This document shows positions 18,749-28,084 of a stretch of 64,000 nucleotides of DNA, in pieces (the first letter of the stretch is position 1; each line of letters opens with the position of its first letter). The DNA is from Rhodopseudomonas palustris HaA2. Lineage in GTDB: Bacteria; Pseudomonadota; Alphaproteobacteria; Rhizobiales; Xanthobacteraceae. Both the position numbers and the translations under genes were made by a program. Under the pieces are notes generated by a model, which saw only the letters and a program-made list of their open reading frames with translations, was not told where the DNA came from and searched no databases. The stretch spans positions 1,984,001-2,048,000 of the forward strand of contig NC_007778.1 of assembly GCF_000013365.1 (NCBI RefSeq), read 5' to 3'.

Positions 18749-21442
18749 TCAGACCGTCTCGCCCACCTTCGCCCCCGCCACGATCTTGCGCAGCTCCGGC
18801 AGGCACGAGCCGCAATTGGTGCCGGCGCGCAGGTGCCTGCCGATGTCGTCGACGCTGATCGCGGCGGCGCTCTCGATCGCGTCGCGGATGCTGGTGAGGC
18901 CGACGCCGAAGCAGGCGCAGACGATCGGTCCGGTGTCGGCGACGCCGTCGGTGGAGCGGCCGGACAGCACGGCGCGGCGCTGCCGATCGGGCAGCGCGTC
19001 AGCCTCGAACAGCGTCTTCACCGCGTCCCATGTCGGCGTCGCCTCGGCCGGGCCGACGAACAGGCAGCCGATCAGCCGACCGTTCTCGAACGCCGCCGCG
19101 CGAAAACTCTGGCGCGGTGCGTCGAGATACTCGGCGAGCTCGACGCCGTCGCCGAACAGCGTCGCGGCGCGACCGCGCCACGCGGAGGCGGGTTCGTCGC
19201 TCGCGATCAGCAGGCCCGCGCCGTTGCGCACCGCGACGCGTGCCCACCAATCGTCCCCGGACAGCGTCAGCGGTTGCCGCGACAGCACGAAGCCGCGCAG
19301 CGCGTAGTCGACTCGCGCGATCGCGGCCGGCGTCGCCTTGGCTTCCGGCTGACCCGAGAACGGATCGGTGACCGGCGCCACCAGCGCGCCGACGCGCGCC
19401 GTCGCCGCGGTCTCGCCGCTCCAATGGATCGGCGCGAACAGCGAGCCGCGGCGTTGACCGGCACTGACGATCACCTTGAGGATGCAAGCGCCGTGCGTCG
19501 TCGTGATGCGCGCGAAGCCGCCGTCCTTCAAGCCGGCCGCTGCCGCATCGTCCGGATGCAGCTCGACGAACGGCTCCGGCAGATGCGCGCCGAGCCGCGG
19601 GCTGAGGCCGCTGCGAGTCATGGTGTGCCACTGGTCGCGAACGCGGCCGGTGTTGAGCAGCAGCGGGAACGCGGGCGAGGGCGCTTCGTGCAAGGCTGGC
19701 ATCGCCGGCGCGATCAGCCGCGCGCGACCATCGGGCGTGAAGAAATGCCCGTCGGCGAAGAATCGCGTGTCGGTCGCAGGCTTGCCCGCGCGCGCCGGCC
19801 ATTGCACCGGATCGAGCGCGTTGAAGGCCTCGTCACTGAGGTCGGCCAACGCGCCGATGTCGAAATCGCGGCGGCCGTCGTTCTCGAAAGCCGAGAGTGC
19901 GGCGTGCTCGCGAAACACCTGCGCGGCCGAGTGATAAGCGAAAGCGTCGCCGAATCCCATGCGCTGCGCGACCTGCGCGACGCTCCACCAATCCGGCTTC
20001 GCCTCGCCCGGCAGCGGCAGGAACGCCCGTTGCCGCGAGATCCGGCGTTCCGAATTGGTGACGGTGCCGTCCTTCTCGCCCCAAGCGGCCGCCGGCAGCA
20101 GCACATGCGCGCCGGCGGCGACGGTGTCGTTGCTGATCACGTTCTCGGAGATCACCAAGAGGTCTAGCTTCCGCAGCGCCTCCTGCACGACGTCGGCGCG
20201 GGGCAGCGACACTGCCGGGTTGGTGGCCATGATCCACAGCGCCTTGATCTCGCCGCGGTCGATCGCCTCGAACAATTGCACCGCCTTCAGCCCTTCGCGC
20301 CGCGCCATGTTCGGCGCGCGCCAGAACCGGCCGACGCGATCGATCGCCTCGGCGTCGAAGCCCATATGCGCGGCGAGCTGATTGGCGAGGCCGCCGACCT
20401 CGCGACCGCCCATCGCGTTGGGCTGCCCGGTGAGCGAGAACGGCCCCATGCCGGGCCGGCCGATCCGCCCGGTGGAGAGATGGCAGTTGATGATGGCGTT
20501 GACCTTGTCGGTGCCTTGCGCCGACTGATTGACGCCTTGCGAATAACAGGTCACGACGCGCTCTGTGGCGCGGAACAGCGCGAAGAAGCGCGCGATGTCG
20601 GCCGCGTCGACGCCCGTCATAGCCGCCGTCGCGGCGATGTCCGGCGCGATCTCCCGAGCGCGCACCAGCGCCTCGGTGAGGCCGGTGGTGTGGGCCTCGA
20701 GATAGGCGTCGTCGAGCGCCAGCGTATCGGCGAGATGTACGAGCAAGCCGCTGAACAGCACGGTGTCCATGCCGGGCGCGACCGGCAGGTGCAAATCGTC
20801 GTCCTCGACGCTCGCGGTGCGGCGCGGATCAATCACCACGATTGTCGCACCGCGCGCGCGCTTGTTGGCGATGATGCGCTGATACAGCACCGGATGGCAC
20901 CAGGCGGCGTTGGAGCCGACCAGCACGATCAGGTCGGCCTGATCGAGATCGGCGTAGGTCCCCGGCACGGTGTCGCTGCCGAAAGCGCGGCGATGGCCGG
21001 CGACCGAGGAGGCCATGCACAGTCGCGAATTGGTGTCGACATTGGCCGAGCCGACAAAACCCTTCATCAGCTTGTTTGCGACGTAGTAATCCTCGGTGAG
21101 CAATTGGCCCGACAGATAGAACGCGACCGAGTCCGGGCCGTGCTTGGCGATGACATCCGCAAAGCCGTTCGCAACCGTGTCCAGCGCATCATCCCAGGAC
21201 GTGCGTGCCATTGCGCTGTCGGCGCCGCGTCGCATCGGATGCAGCAGCCTTGTGTCGAGCGCCAGCGTTTCGCCGAGCGCCGAGCCCTTCGAGCACAGCC
21301 GGCCGAAATTCGCCGGATGCTCCGGATCGCCGGTGATTGCTGCGCCGCCTCGTCCATCGGGCTTGGCGAGCACGCCGCAGCCGACGCCGCAATAGGCGCA
21401 GGTGGTGCGCACCGCGGGCGGGTGTTGCGTCGGTGCGTTCAT
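18749..21442 (-). CDS. nasA: Assimilatory nitrate reductase catalytic subunit
   Basis: This 897-residue cytoplasmic Mo-bis-MGD enzyme reduces nitrate to nitrite. The N-terminal [4Fe-4S] site is CAYCGVGC with a fourth Cys in GRLCSKGSALGET. Molybdopterin domains follow (YLSGQLLTEDYY, VDTNSRLCMASS with the Mo-binding Cys region near residue 145, FSLTGQPNAMGGREVGG near residue 335). The last 60 residues form a BFD-like [2Fe-2S] domain (CACFGVG ... CGSCLPEL), an electron-entry site seen in proteobacterial NasA. No signal peptide. Its ATG overlaps the flavoreductase stop (TGATG), so it is the last gene of the operon. Confidence 0.95.
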   Translation of the reverse strand: MNAPTQHPPAVRTTCAYCGVGCGVLAKPDGRGGAAITGDPEHPANFGRLCSKGSALGETLALDTRLLHPMRRGADSAMARTSWDDALDTVANGFADVIAKHGPDSVAFYLSGQLLTEDYYVANKLMKGFVGSANVDTNSRLCMASSVAGHRRAFGSDTVPGTYADLDQADLIVLVGSNAAWCHPVLYQRIIANKRARGATIVVIDPRRTASVEDDDLHLPVAPGMDTVLFSGLLVHLADTLALDDAYLEAHTTGLTEALVRAREIAPDIAATAAMTGVDAADIARFFALFRATERVVTCYSQGVNQSAQGTDKVNAIINCHLSTGRIGRPGMGPFSLTGQPNAMGGREVGGLANQLAAHMGFDAEAIDRVGRFWRAPNMARREGLKAVQLFEAIDRGEIKALWIMATNPAVSLPRADVVQEALRKLDLLVISENVISNDTVAAGAHVLLPAAAWGEKDGTVTNSERRISRQRAFLPLPGEAKPDWWSVAQVAQRMGFGDAFAYHSAAQVFREHAALSAFENDGRRDFDIGALADLSDEAFNALDPVQWPARAGKPATDTRFFADGHFFTPDGRARLIAPAMPALHEAPSPAFPLLLNTGRVRDQWHTMTRSGLSPRLGAHLPEPFVELHPDDAAAAGLKDGGFARITTTHGACILKVIVSAGQRRGSLFAPIHWSGETAATARVGALVAPVTDPFSGQPEAKATPAAIARVDYALRGFVLSRQPLTLSGDDWWARVAVRNGAGLLIASDEPASAWRGRAATLFGDGVELAEYLDAPRQSFRAAAFENGRLIGCLFVGPAEATPTWDAVKTLFEADALPDRQRRAVLSGRSTDGVADTGPIVCACFGVGLTSIRDAIESAAAISVDDIGRHLRAGTNCGSCLPELRKIVAGAKVGETV

Positions 21443-23061
21443 CAATACACGTCCTGCTGGTAGCGGCCCTGCTTCTTCAGCTCGGAGACGAAGGCGGTGG
21501 CCTCCGCCGGCGTGCGCGCGCCGTGCTGCGCGACGATGTCGACCAGCGCTAGCTCGACGTCCTTGGCCATCCGCTTGGCGTCGCCGCAGACATAGATGTT
21601 CGCGCCTTCGGTGAGCCAGCTCCACAGATCGCGGCCGACCTCGCGCATCCGGTCCTGCACGTAGATCTTTTCGCCGCTGTCGCGCGACCATGCCAACGAC
21701 AGTCGCGTGAGGAGACCGCTGCGCTTCATCGCGTTGAGTTCGTCGTCGTAGAAGAAATCACAGGCCGAGCGCTGATGGCCGAAGAACAACCAGTTCTTGC
21801 CGGGCGCGGCCACCGCCTGCCGCTCGTGCAGGAAGGCGCGGAAGGGTGCGACGCCGGTGCCGGGGCCGATCATGATGATCGGCTGGTTCGGATCGGCCGG
21901 CAGCGCGAAATTGTGCGCCTTCTGCACATAGACGCGCACGGTGTCGCCGGGCGTCACGCGTTCGGCGAGGCCGGTCGAGCAGACGCCGAGCCGTTGCCGC
22001 TTGCCGATGGTGTAGCGCACGCAATCCACCGTCAGCGACAAGCGGCCGGGAGTCGTCTTCGGCGACGACGAGATCGAATACAGCCGCGGCTGCAGCGGAT
22101 CGAGCGCCTCGACGAAGGCTTCCGGATCGGGGCGGATGCCGGGAAACTTCTCCAGCGCCGCCAGCACGTCGAGCGTCGCGGCGTCGCCGTCCGGATCCTC
22201 GCCATTGGCGAGCGCGCGGGCTCTCTTCCGCTTGTCGCCACCGGTGATGTAGCTGATCAGCTGGAACAGCATGTCGGGCGCGGGCGCCAGCGACACGCTG
22301 TCGATCAGCGCCTCGCGCAGCGTGCGGTCGCCGATCGGGAACGTCGCGGGGGCGCCGAGCGCCTTCAGTACCAGCTCGACCAGCCTGGGATCGTTGCCCG
22401 GAAACAGCCCGAAGGAATCGCCGACCTCGTAGGCGAGGCCGTCTTCGAGGTCGAACTCGATGTGCCAGGTTTCCTTCTCGGAGCCGTCCTTGTTCAGCTT
22501 GCGGCGCGACAGCACTTTGGCCGTGGCCGGATTGTCGCGCGAGGTGCCGCGCGGCGGCAGCGCCACGGCGGGCGCCGCATCGGTCGCGAGCGATCGCGCG
22601 TTGTCGGCCTTCGGTGCGCTGCCGATCTGCTCGGCCAGCGTCTTGACCATGCGGGCGGTGTCCTTGCCGCCAGGGGCGCATAGATTCAGCCGCGTCTCTT
22701 TCCCTTCGAAGATCGCCGCCGAGTAGTTGCGGCAATCGTAGCCGCATTGGCCGCAATCCTGCTGCGCCATCGCGGCCATCAGCTTCCAGCGTAACGGCTT
22801 GCCGTCGGCGAGCTGCATCCGCTCCCCGATCGGCAGCGTCTGGTCGTGCCACGGCGCGCCGCCATCGTCGTCCTCCGCGGTGGGCGCCGGGCCGCCGGCC
22901 AGCAATGCGGCGGCCTGTTCGCTCGATAGCGCGGTGACGCCCGCGTCATCGAGCGAGACGAGGCCGGCGAAGAAACCGTTCAGCCAGGCGCGCTGCTCGT
23001 CGGAGAACGGCGCGGTCTCCGGGACCAGCATGGGGATCGGCGGCGGCATATTCTGGCTCAT
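21442..23061 (-). CDS. Fe-S/FAD/NAD(P)H flavoreductase (CysJ-like, no flavodoxin domain)
   Basis: This 539-residue protein has a helical N-terminal region with FSDEQRAWLNGFFAGLVSL. A four-Cys cluster motif, CGQCGYDC...C (spacing 2, 3, 16), lies around residues 105-130 and resembles an RnfB-type [4Fe-4S] domain. A CysJ/cytochrome P450 reductase-type FAD domain (RLYSISSSP, GVCSTGLAERV) and NAD(P) domain (MIGPGTGVAPFRAF, YVCGDAKRMAKDV) end in the usual aromatic residue (DVY). The flavodoxin (FMN) domain of CysJ is missing. It is coupled on both sides (ATGA with nirA, TGATG with nasA), so it probably feeds electrons to NasA and/or NirA. Often annotated as sulfite reductase alpha; context argues for nitrate assimilation. 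Confidence 0.85.
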   Translation of the reverse strand: MSQNMPPPIPMLVPETAPFSDEQRAWLNGFFAGLVSLDDAGVTALSSEQAAALLAGGPAPTAEDDDGGAPWHDQTLPIGERMQLADGKPLRWKLMAAMAQQDCGQCGYDCRNYSAAIFEGKETRLNLCAPGGKDTARMVKTLAEQIGSAPKADNARSLATDAAPAVALPPRGTSRDNPATAKVLSRRKLNKDGSEKETWHIEFDLEDGLAYEVGDSFGLFPGNDPRLVELVLKALGAPATFPIGDRTLREALIDSVSLAPAPDMLFQLISYITGGDKRKRARALANGEDPDGDAATLDVLAALEKFPGIRPDPEAFVEALDPLQPRLYSISSSPKTTPGRLSLTVDCVRYTIGKRQRLGVCSTGLAERVTPGDTVRVYVQKAHNFALPADPNQPIIMIGPGTGVAPFRAFLHERQAVAAPGKNWLFFGHQRSACDFFYDDELNAMKRSGLLTRLSLAWSRDSGEKIYVQDRMREVGRDLWSWLTEGANIYVCGDAKRMAKDVELALVDIVAQHGARTPAEATAFVSELKKQGRYQQDVY

Positions 23062-24818
23062 GCACCGGTCTCCAGAGCGAACAGACGTTGCAGCGTCGGG
23101 GTGTCGTGGCGGCGCGCGAAGGCGAGGAAGGTTTCGTCCGGCGAAGCGCGTTGCGCGAGATACGTGCTCAGCATTTGCGCGATGACACGCGGCGCGTCGT
23201 CCTGTCTGACGTCGCGCAGCACTTCGGCGCCGATCGCGGCGCCTTCGCCGAACGCACCGCCGACATGGATGTGGAAGCCCTCGACGGTGTCTTCGTCGGA
23301 GATCGCCACCTTGGCGCCGATCAGGCCGATGTCGCTGATGTAATGTTGCGCGCAGGAATGATGGCAGCCGGTGAGGTGGATGTTCACCGGCGTGTCGAGT
23401 GGCACCCGCGGCTCGCAATAGCCCGCGATGGCTTCGGCGGTTTCCTTGGTCTTGGCGGCGCCGAACCGGCAGCCGGTGGCGCCAGTGCAGGCGATCAGTC
23501 CGGCGCGGATCGGACTGGCGTCGATCGCGAGGCCGAGCGCGACGATCGCCGCACTTGCGTCCGCGACACGCGCGTCCGGAACGCCGGAGATCAACAGGTT
23601 CTGCCACACGGTCAGCCGGATATCGCCGTCGCCGAAATTGTGCGCAATCTCGGCGAGGCCGCGCATCTGCGCGCTCGTCAGCTTGCCGAGCGGCAGCCGC
23701 ACGCCGATCCAGTTCAGCCCGGCCTGCTTCTGGCGATGGACGCCGATATGCGCGGCGCGATCCTGCGCCGGCCGTGGCTGCGCGGCCTCCGCGGGCACGC
23801 GCACCAGCTTGCGTCCGAGCCGCCCCTCGACCCGCCTGAGAAACTCATCGAAGCCGAAACGGTCGAGCACGTATTTCAGCCGCGACCTGGCCCGGTCGGT
23901 GCGGTCGCCGTGCTCGATGAACACCCGCACGATCGCGTCCGAGACTTCGGTCGCTTCATCCGGCGGCACGATCACGCCGGTGTCGCGGGCAAAATCCTTG
24001 TGGCCGGTGATGCCGCCGAGCGAGAGCCGGAACCACACGCCCGGTTCGACGCCGTGGCCGTCGCCGATCGTCACCGCCTGGAACGCGATGTCGTTGGTGT
24101 CCTCCAGCGTCGGGATCAGCCCGCCACCGTCGAAGGCGACGTTGAATTTGCGCGGCAGGCCGTACAGCGCGCGCTCGTTGAGGATGTGGAAGTGCCACTC
24201 GCGCGCGTAAGCGCGGGTGTCGAGCAATTCCTGCGGATCGATGCCGGCGGTGGCCGAACCGGTGACGTTGCGGATGTTGTCGGCGCCGGCGCCGCGCGCC
24301 CACAGGCCGAGCGACTCGATGCCTTCGATCAGAGTCACGGCGTTCTTCGGCGCGATCTCGCGCATCTGCAGATTGGCGCGCGTCGTCACGTGGGAATAGC
24401 CGCCGGCACAATTGTCGGCGATGTCGGCGAGGCCCTGCATCTGCCACGACGTCAGCACGCCATTGGGAATCCGCAACCGGCACATATAGGAGCTCTGGGT
24501 CGGGGCGACGTAGAACAGCCCGTAAAAGCGCCAGCGGAAATTGTCGGCCGGCTTCGGCGGCGTATTTGTCTTGGCCTGCTGCTTCAGCCGCGCATAGGCG
24601 TCGAACGGATGCTCCTCGCGCTTCCACTTCTCCGCTTCGGCGAGTTTCTTGCCCGCGGCAGTGTAGCGATCCTGCGCGGCGATGTGGATCGCGTCGGGGC
24701 CGGAGGGCTGCGCGCTGCCGGCGGCGGGCAGGGCGCCGCGCTGCACCCGCGCGGCGTTGATGCCGGTGGCGAAGCCTTCCAGGTATCGCTTCTGGTCGAT
24801 CGTGAATTCGCTTCCCAT
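23058..24818 (-). CDS. nirA: Ferredoxin-type nitrite reductase (siroheme/[4Fe-4S])
   Basis: This 586-residue enzyme of the nitrite/sulfite reductase family reduces nitrite to ammonium. The N-terminal half has FYGLFYVAPTQSSYMCRLRIP near residue 95 and the parallel SADNCAGGYSHVTTRANLQ-type ferredoxin-like repeat. The cluster/siroheme Cys set is CTGATGCRFG near residue 440 and TGCHHSCAQH near residue 480 (C-x5-C, C-x3-C). The ATG at 24818 has GAGGA upstream; a longer frame upstream lacks support. It begins seven bases after the FAD reductase stop and overlaps the flavoreductase start by four. Confidence 0.93.
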   Translation of the reverse strand: MGSEFTIDQKRYLEGFATGINAARVQRGALPAAGSAQPSGPDAIHIAAQDRYTAAGKKLAEAEKWKREEHPFDAYARLKQQAKTNTPPKPADNFRWRFYGLFYVAPTQSSYMCRLRIPNGVLTSWQMQGLADIADNCAGGYSHVTTRANLQMREIAPKNAVTLIEGIESLGLWARGAGADNIRNVTGSATAGIDPQELLDTRAYAREWHFHILNERALYGLPRKFNVAFDGGGLIPTLEDTNDIAFQAVTIGDGHGVEPGVWFRLSLGGITGHKDFARDTGVIVPPDEATEVSDAIVRVFIEHGDRTDRARSRLKYVLDRFGFDEFLRRVEGRLGRKLVRVPAEAAQPRPAQDRAAHIGVHRQKQAGLNWIGVRLPLGKLTSAQMRGLAEIAHNFGDGDIRLTVWQNLLISGVPDARVADASAAIVALGLAIDASPIRAGLIACTGATGCRFGAAKTKETAEAIAGYCEPRVPLDTPVNIHLTGCHHSCAQHYISDIGLIGAKVAISDEDTVEGFHIHVGGAFGEGAAIGAEVLRDVRQDDAPRVIAQMLSTYLAQRASPDETFLAFARRHDTPTLQRLFALETGA

Positions 24819-24825
24819 CAGGTCC

Positions 24826-26058
24826 TCAAGCGGCAACGGATTTGCCGGCGCGCGCAGCGAGCGCACGGCCGAACATCATGTCGTGGCGAATGGCGTCGAT
24901 CGATTGGCCGGAGCGGATCAGGTCGAGATACCAGAGCCCGTCGGCCGTATCGCCGAACAGCACGCAGCCGGTCAGCCTGTCTCCCTTGATCACCAGCTTC
25001 TTGTAGCTGCCGAGGCCCGGGTCGGTGAGCACGATCTCCTCGGTGCCCGGGCTGCCGAGGAAATCGCCGGCCGAGAACAGATCGACGCCCGACACTTTGA
25101 GATTGGTCGCCAGCACGCTGCCGCGATAGGCGCCGTCGCGGCCCGCGAGATGCGAGGCCAGTGCGCGCGCCTGCTCGTAAGCCGGCTCGACCAGGCCGTA
25201 GCAAGCGCCGCGATGTTCGGCGCATTCGCCGATCGCGTAGATGTCGCGCTTGCTGGTTTGCAGATGATCGTCGACCAGAATGCCGCGGCCGATGTCGAGG
25301 CCGGCGGCGCGCGCCAGTTCGACATTGGGGCGGATGCCGGCGGCGACCACGACGAGATCGGCGGCGAGGGTGCGGCCGTCGGCGAGCTGCACCGCCTCGA
25401 CGCGGCCGTCGCCGATGATCGCCGCGGTGTCGGCGGAGAGTTCGACAGTGATGCCCTTGCGCTCGACCGCGCGCTTGAGCATCGCGGCGGCGGTCGGATC
25501 GAGCTGGCGCTCCATCAGCCGGTCCATCAGGTGTACCACGGTGACCTTTGTGCCGGATTTGGCGAGGCCGTAGGCGGCCTCGAGCCCGAGCAATCCGCCG
25601 CCGATCACCACGGCGCTGCGGCCACCGGAGGCGGCCTGTTCGATCGCCGCGACGTCGGCGAGATCGCGGAAGGTGAGCACGCCCGGCAGCTCCATGCCGG
25701 GCACGTTCAGCCGGATCGGCTTCGAGCCGGTGGCGATCACCAGTCGGGAGAACGGTAGCGTCGCGCCGGTGGCGAGCCGCACCCGGCGGATCGCGGGATC
25801 GATCGCCTTCGCTGCGGCGCTCTCGCCGTACAGCAGCGTGACGCCGCGGTCGCGCCACCATTGCGCCGGCCGCAGCTCGATCTCGGTGGCCGGGATTTCG
25901 CGCGCCAGCACCGACGACAACAGCACGCGGTTGTAGGCGAGCCGCGGCTCGTCGCCGATCACCGCGATGGCGTAGCGGCCGAGCGCGGTCTTGGCGAGTT
26001 CCTCGACCAGCCGCACCGCCGCCATGCCGTTGCCGATGATGACGAGCGGCTCGCTCAT
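24826..26058 (-). CDS. FAD-dependent pyridine nucleotide reductase (NirB N-terminal-like)
   Basis: This 410-residue flavoprotein resembles the FAD/NAD(P)H half of NirB and rubredoxin reductases. It has an FAD motif IIGNGMAAVRLVEEL at residue 7, GSKPIRLNVPG near residue 112, an NAD motif VVIGGGLLGLEAAYGLA near residue 148 and the FAD-closing DIYAIGECAEH near residue 268. The siroheme domain of true NirB is missing; nitrite reduction is instead encoded by nirA next door. It probably passes electrons from NAD(P)H to NirA, NasA or the adjacent globins. The last option is attractive because globin genes directly precede it, but unproven. Confidence 0.88.
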   Translation of the reverse strand: MSEPLVIIGNGMAAVRLVEELAKTALGRYAIAVIGDEPRLAYNRVLLSSVLAREIPATEIELRPAQWWRDRGVTLLYGESAAAKAIDPAIRRVRLATGATLPFSRLVIATGSKPIRLNVPGMELPGVLTFRDLADVAAIEQAASGGRSAVVIGGGLLGLEAAYGLAKSGTKVTVVHLMDRLMERQLDPTAAAMLKRAVERKGITVELSADTAAIIGDGRVEAVQLADGRTLAADLVVVAAGIRPNVELARAAGLDIGRGILVDDHLQTSKRDIYAIGECAEHRGACYGLVEPAYEQARALASHLAGRDGAYRGSVLATNLKVSGVDLFSAGDFLGSPGTEEIVLTDPGLGSYKKLVIKGDRLTGCVLFGDTADGLWYLDLIRSGQSIDAIRHDMMFGRALAARAGKSVAA

Positions 26059-26079
26059 CGGCGGGCCTCGCCAATCCTT

Positions 26080-26226
26080 CCTTCTCCCCTTGTGGGAGAA
26101 GGTGGCGCGGACACCGTCCGCGCCGGATGAGGGGTGCCACGCGCAAGGCGCCGGCGTCCGCGCGACCCCTCACCCGCCTTCGACGCTGCGCGTCTCAGGC
26201 ACCCTCTCCCACAAGGGGAGAGGGAA
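26080..26226. repeat. Interspersed palindromic repeat (family A variant) inside the nas operon
   Basis: CCTTCTCCCCTTGTGGGAGAAGG and CGGACACCGTCCG hairpins are followed by ATGAGGGGTG, a spacer and inverted CCCCTCACC...CCCTCTCCCACAAGGGGAGAGGG. It occupies most of the 202-bp gap between the globin and FAD reductase genes. No gene is seen in this gap. Confidence 0.75.
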
Positions 26227-26260
26227 GGGGTGCGTGCCGTATCGCGCGCTGACTTCCTCA

Positions 26261-26680
26261 TCACGCCGCCACGCCATAGGCTTCCGCGATCATGTAGTTC
26301 GACAGCGTTGCGTAGGCCGCGGTCCACGCCTCGGCGAGGTCGGGCGTCCAGGCTCCGCCCAGCCCCTGTTCGAGCGTCCACAGCAGCGCGGCGCCGACCG
26401 GCGCGTAGTGCGTGGGCTGCACGCCGTAACTGACATGCAGTTTGGCGAGCCGGCTCGCCGCCGGCAGGATCGCCGGCAGATCGGTCAGCCCGCCGACCAC
26501 CACCGCGAGCGTGCCCATCAGCTTCTTACCCTGGTCGCGGATGTCCGCCTTGGCGAACAGCGGCTGCACCTCGGGCGCGATCTCGAACAGCCGGCCATAG
26601 AACAGGCTCGCCGCCTGTTCGGAAATCGGTGCGACCTTGGCGAAGCTCTGCTGAACCAGGGCGATCTGTGCGGGGGTCAT
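26261..26680 (-). CDS. Single-domain bacterial globin (first of two)
   Basis: This 139-residue Vitreoscilla-haemoglobin-like globin has LFYGRLFEIAPEVQPLF near residue 25 (Tyr at the distal B10 region), the E-helix GKKLMGTLAVVVGGL and the proximal His in RLAKLHVSYGVQPTHY near residue 85. A reductase domain is absent. Globins in nitrate-assimilation clusters (for example Bjgb of Bradyrhizobium) are linked to nitric oxide detoxification; that role is likely here. An AAGGAGAGG ribosome site precedes the ATG. A paralogous globin gene lies 85 bp upstream in the same direction. Confidence 0.92.
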   Translation of the reverse strand: MTPAQIALVQQSFAKVAPISEQAASLFYGRLFEIAPEVQPLFAKADIRDQGKKLMGTLAVVVGGLTDLPAILPAASRLAKLHVSYGVQPTHYAPVGAALLWTLEQGLGGAWTPDLAEAWTAAYATLSNYMIAEAYGVAA

Positions 26681-26765
26681 CGGACCTCTCCTTGCTGCGT
26701 GAGGGGAGGTCGTATGTCTTTGCGGGCCGCGATCGGTTCACGTCCCGCGACGTGCGCGAGGCACG

Positions 26766-27191
26766 TCAGGCGTAGGCGGCAGCGATCATCCGGCCGGACA
26801 GAAACACGTACAGCTTGGTCCAGGCGTCCTCGACGGCCGGCGTCCAGTGCGTGCCGAGACCTTCGCGCATGCTCCACAGCAGCGCCTCGCCGACCGGCGC
26901 ATAATGCGACGCTGTCACGCCGTAGTGCACGTGATCCCTGGCGAGCTTGTCGGCGACCGACAACAGCCCGGAGAGATTGTCGAGACTGCCGACGATCACC
27001 GCGAGGGTCGAGATGAACTTGCGCTTGAGGTTCGCCATGTCGTCGCGAAACAGCGGCCGCGAGTCCGGCACCAGTTCGAACAACCGGTCGTAGAACAGGT
27101 CGACCATCACGTTCGACCGCGGCCACATCCGGTCGAACGAGTTCTGAATCTCGGCGACTTCCGCCGGCGAAAGACCGTGTGAGCGAGACAT
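26766..27191 (-). CDS. Single-domain bacterial globin (second of two)
   Basis: This 141-residue globin is clearly paralogous to its neighbour. It has LFYDRLFELVPDSRPLF near residue 33, KRKFISTLAVIVGSL and the proximal-His segment KLARDHVHYGVTASHYAPVGEALL near residue 90. I chose the ATG at 27191 (MSRSHGLSPAEV) since it gives standard globin length; an upstream start would add an unlikely tail. It follows nrtD by 85 bp. The pair may be specialised, one for NO dioxygenation and one for oxygen or NO delivery, but this is speculation. Confidence 0.9.
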   Translation of the reverse strand: MSRSHGLSPAEVAEIQNSFDRMWPRSNVMVDLFYDRLFELVPDSRPLFRDDMANLKRKFISTLAVIVGSLDNLSGLLSVADKLARDHVHYGVTASHYAPVGEALLWSMREGLGTHWTPAVEDAWTKLYVFLSGRMIAAAYA

Positions 27192-27276
27192 GGCGCGCAG
27201 TAATCCGGAAATGCGGGGACGCATTCATGCGATTTGCCCTCGAATGTCAAGTGTCATCGATTTGTCATCGAGCGTG

Positions 27277-28071
27277 CTAAGCGGCCTCGATGTAGCGATG
27301 ACGCTCGTAGAGGAATTCGAGCACGCGCTGACGGCACTTGAGATAGGTCGCGTTGGTGGCGAGCTCGAGCCGCTTGCGCGGGTGCGGCAGCGGCACGTCG
27401 AGCACTTCGCCGATCCGCGCCGACGGCCCGTTGGTCATCATCACGATGCGGTCGCTGAGCAGCACCGCCTCGTCGACGTCGTGGGTGATCATCAGGATGG
27501 TGTTGTTCAGCTTCTGGTGCAGCGCCATCACCGAGTCCTGCAGATGCGCGCGGGTCAGCGCGTCGAGCGCGCCGAACGGCTCGTCGAGCAGCAGCACTTT
27601 CGGCTCCATCGCCAGCGCGCGGGCGATGCCGACGCGCTGCTTCATGCCGCCGGAGATTTCCGACGGCCGCTTGTCGGCGGCGTGCGCCATCTGCACCAGA
27701 TTGAGATTGTGCAGCGTCCAGTCGTGGCGCTCGGTTCGCGACTTGCTCTTGGCGAACACCTTGTCGACGCCGAGCCGGACGTTCTGATACACGGTCAGCC
27801 AGGGCAGCAGGCTGTGGTTCTGAAACACGACGGCGCGGTCCGGCCCCGGCGAATTCACCTCGCGGTCCTCCAGCAGCACGCCGCCGATCGTCGCCCGCGT
27901 CAGCCCGGCGACGATGTTGAGCAGCGTGGACTTGCCGCAGCCGGAGTGGCCGATGATCGAGACGTATTCGCCGCGGTCGATCGTCAGGCTGATATCCTTC
28001 AACACTTCGGTGGTGGCGGCGCCGCGGGTGAAGGTCTTGTCGATGTGATCGAGCTTGAGATAAGCGGTCAT
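27277..28071 (-). CDS. nrtD: Nitrate ABC transporter ATPase
   Basis: This 264-residue ATPase of the nitrate/sulfonate/taurine family has Walker A GHSGCGKSTLLN near residue 42, ABC signature ISGGMKQRVGIARAL near residue 138, Walker B VLLLDEPFGALDALTR near residue 158 and the switch His in ITHDVDEAVLLSDR. It energises the NrtA/NrtB system in the inner membrane. It begins 13 bases after nrtB. The single-domain form fits the proteobacterial NrtD; the cyanobacterial NrtC fusion is absent. Confidence 0.9.
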   Translation of the reverse strand: MTAYLKLDHIDKTFTRGAATTEVLKDISLTIDRGEYVSIIGHSGCGKSTLLNIVAGLTRATIGGVLLEDREVNSPGPDRAVVFQNHSLLPWLTVYQNVRLGVDKVFAKSKSRTERHDWTLHNLNLVQMAHAADKRPSEISGGMKQRVGIARALAMEPKVLLLDEPFGALDALTRAHLQDSVMALHQKLNNTILMITHDVDEAVLLSDRIVMMTNGPSARIGEVLDVPLPHPRKRLELATNATYLKCRQRVLEFLYERHRYIEAA

Positions 28072-28084
28072 GTCGCGCGCTCCC

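Noticed and set aside
24826-26058. Calling the FAD protein NirB
   Set aside because: It lacks the siroheme/[4Fe-4S] nitrite reductase half; only the N-terminal pyridine nucleotide reductase fold is present.
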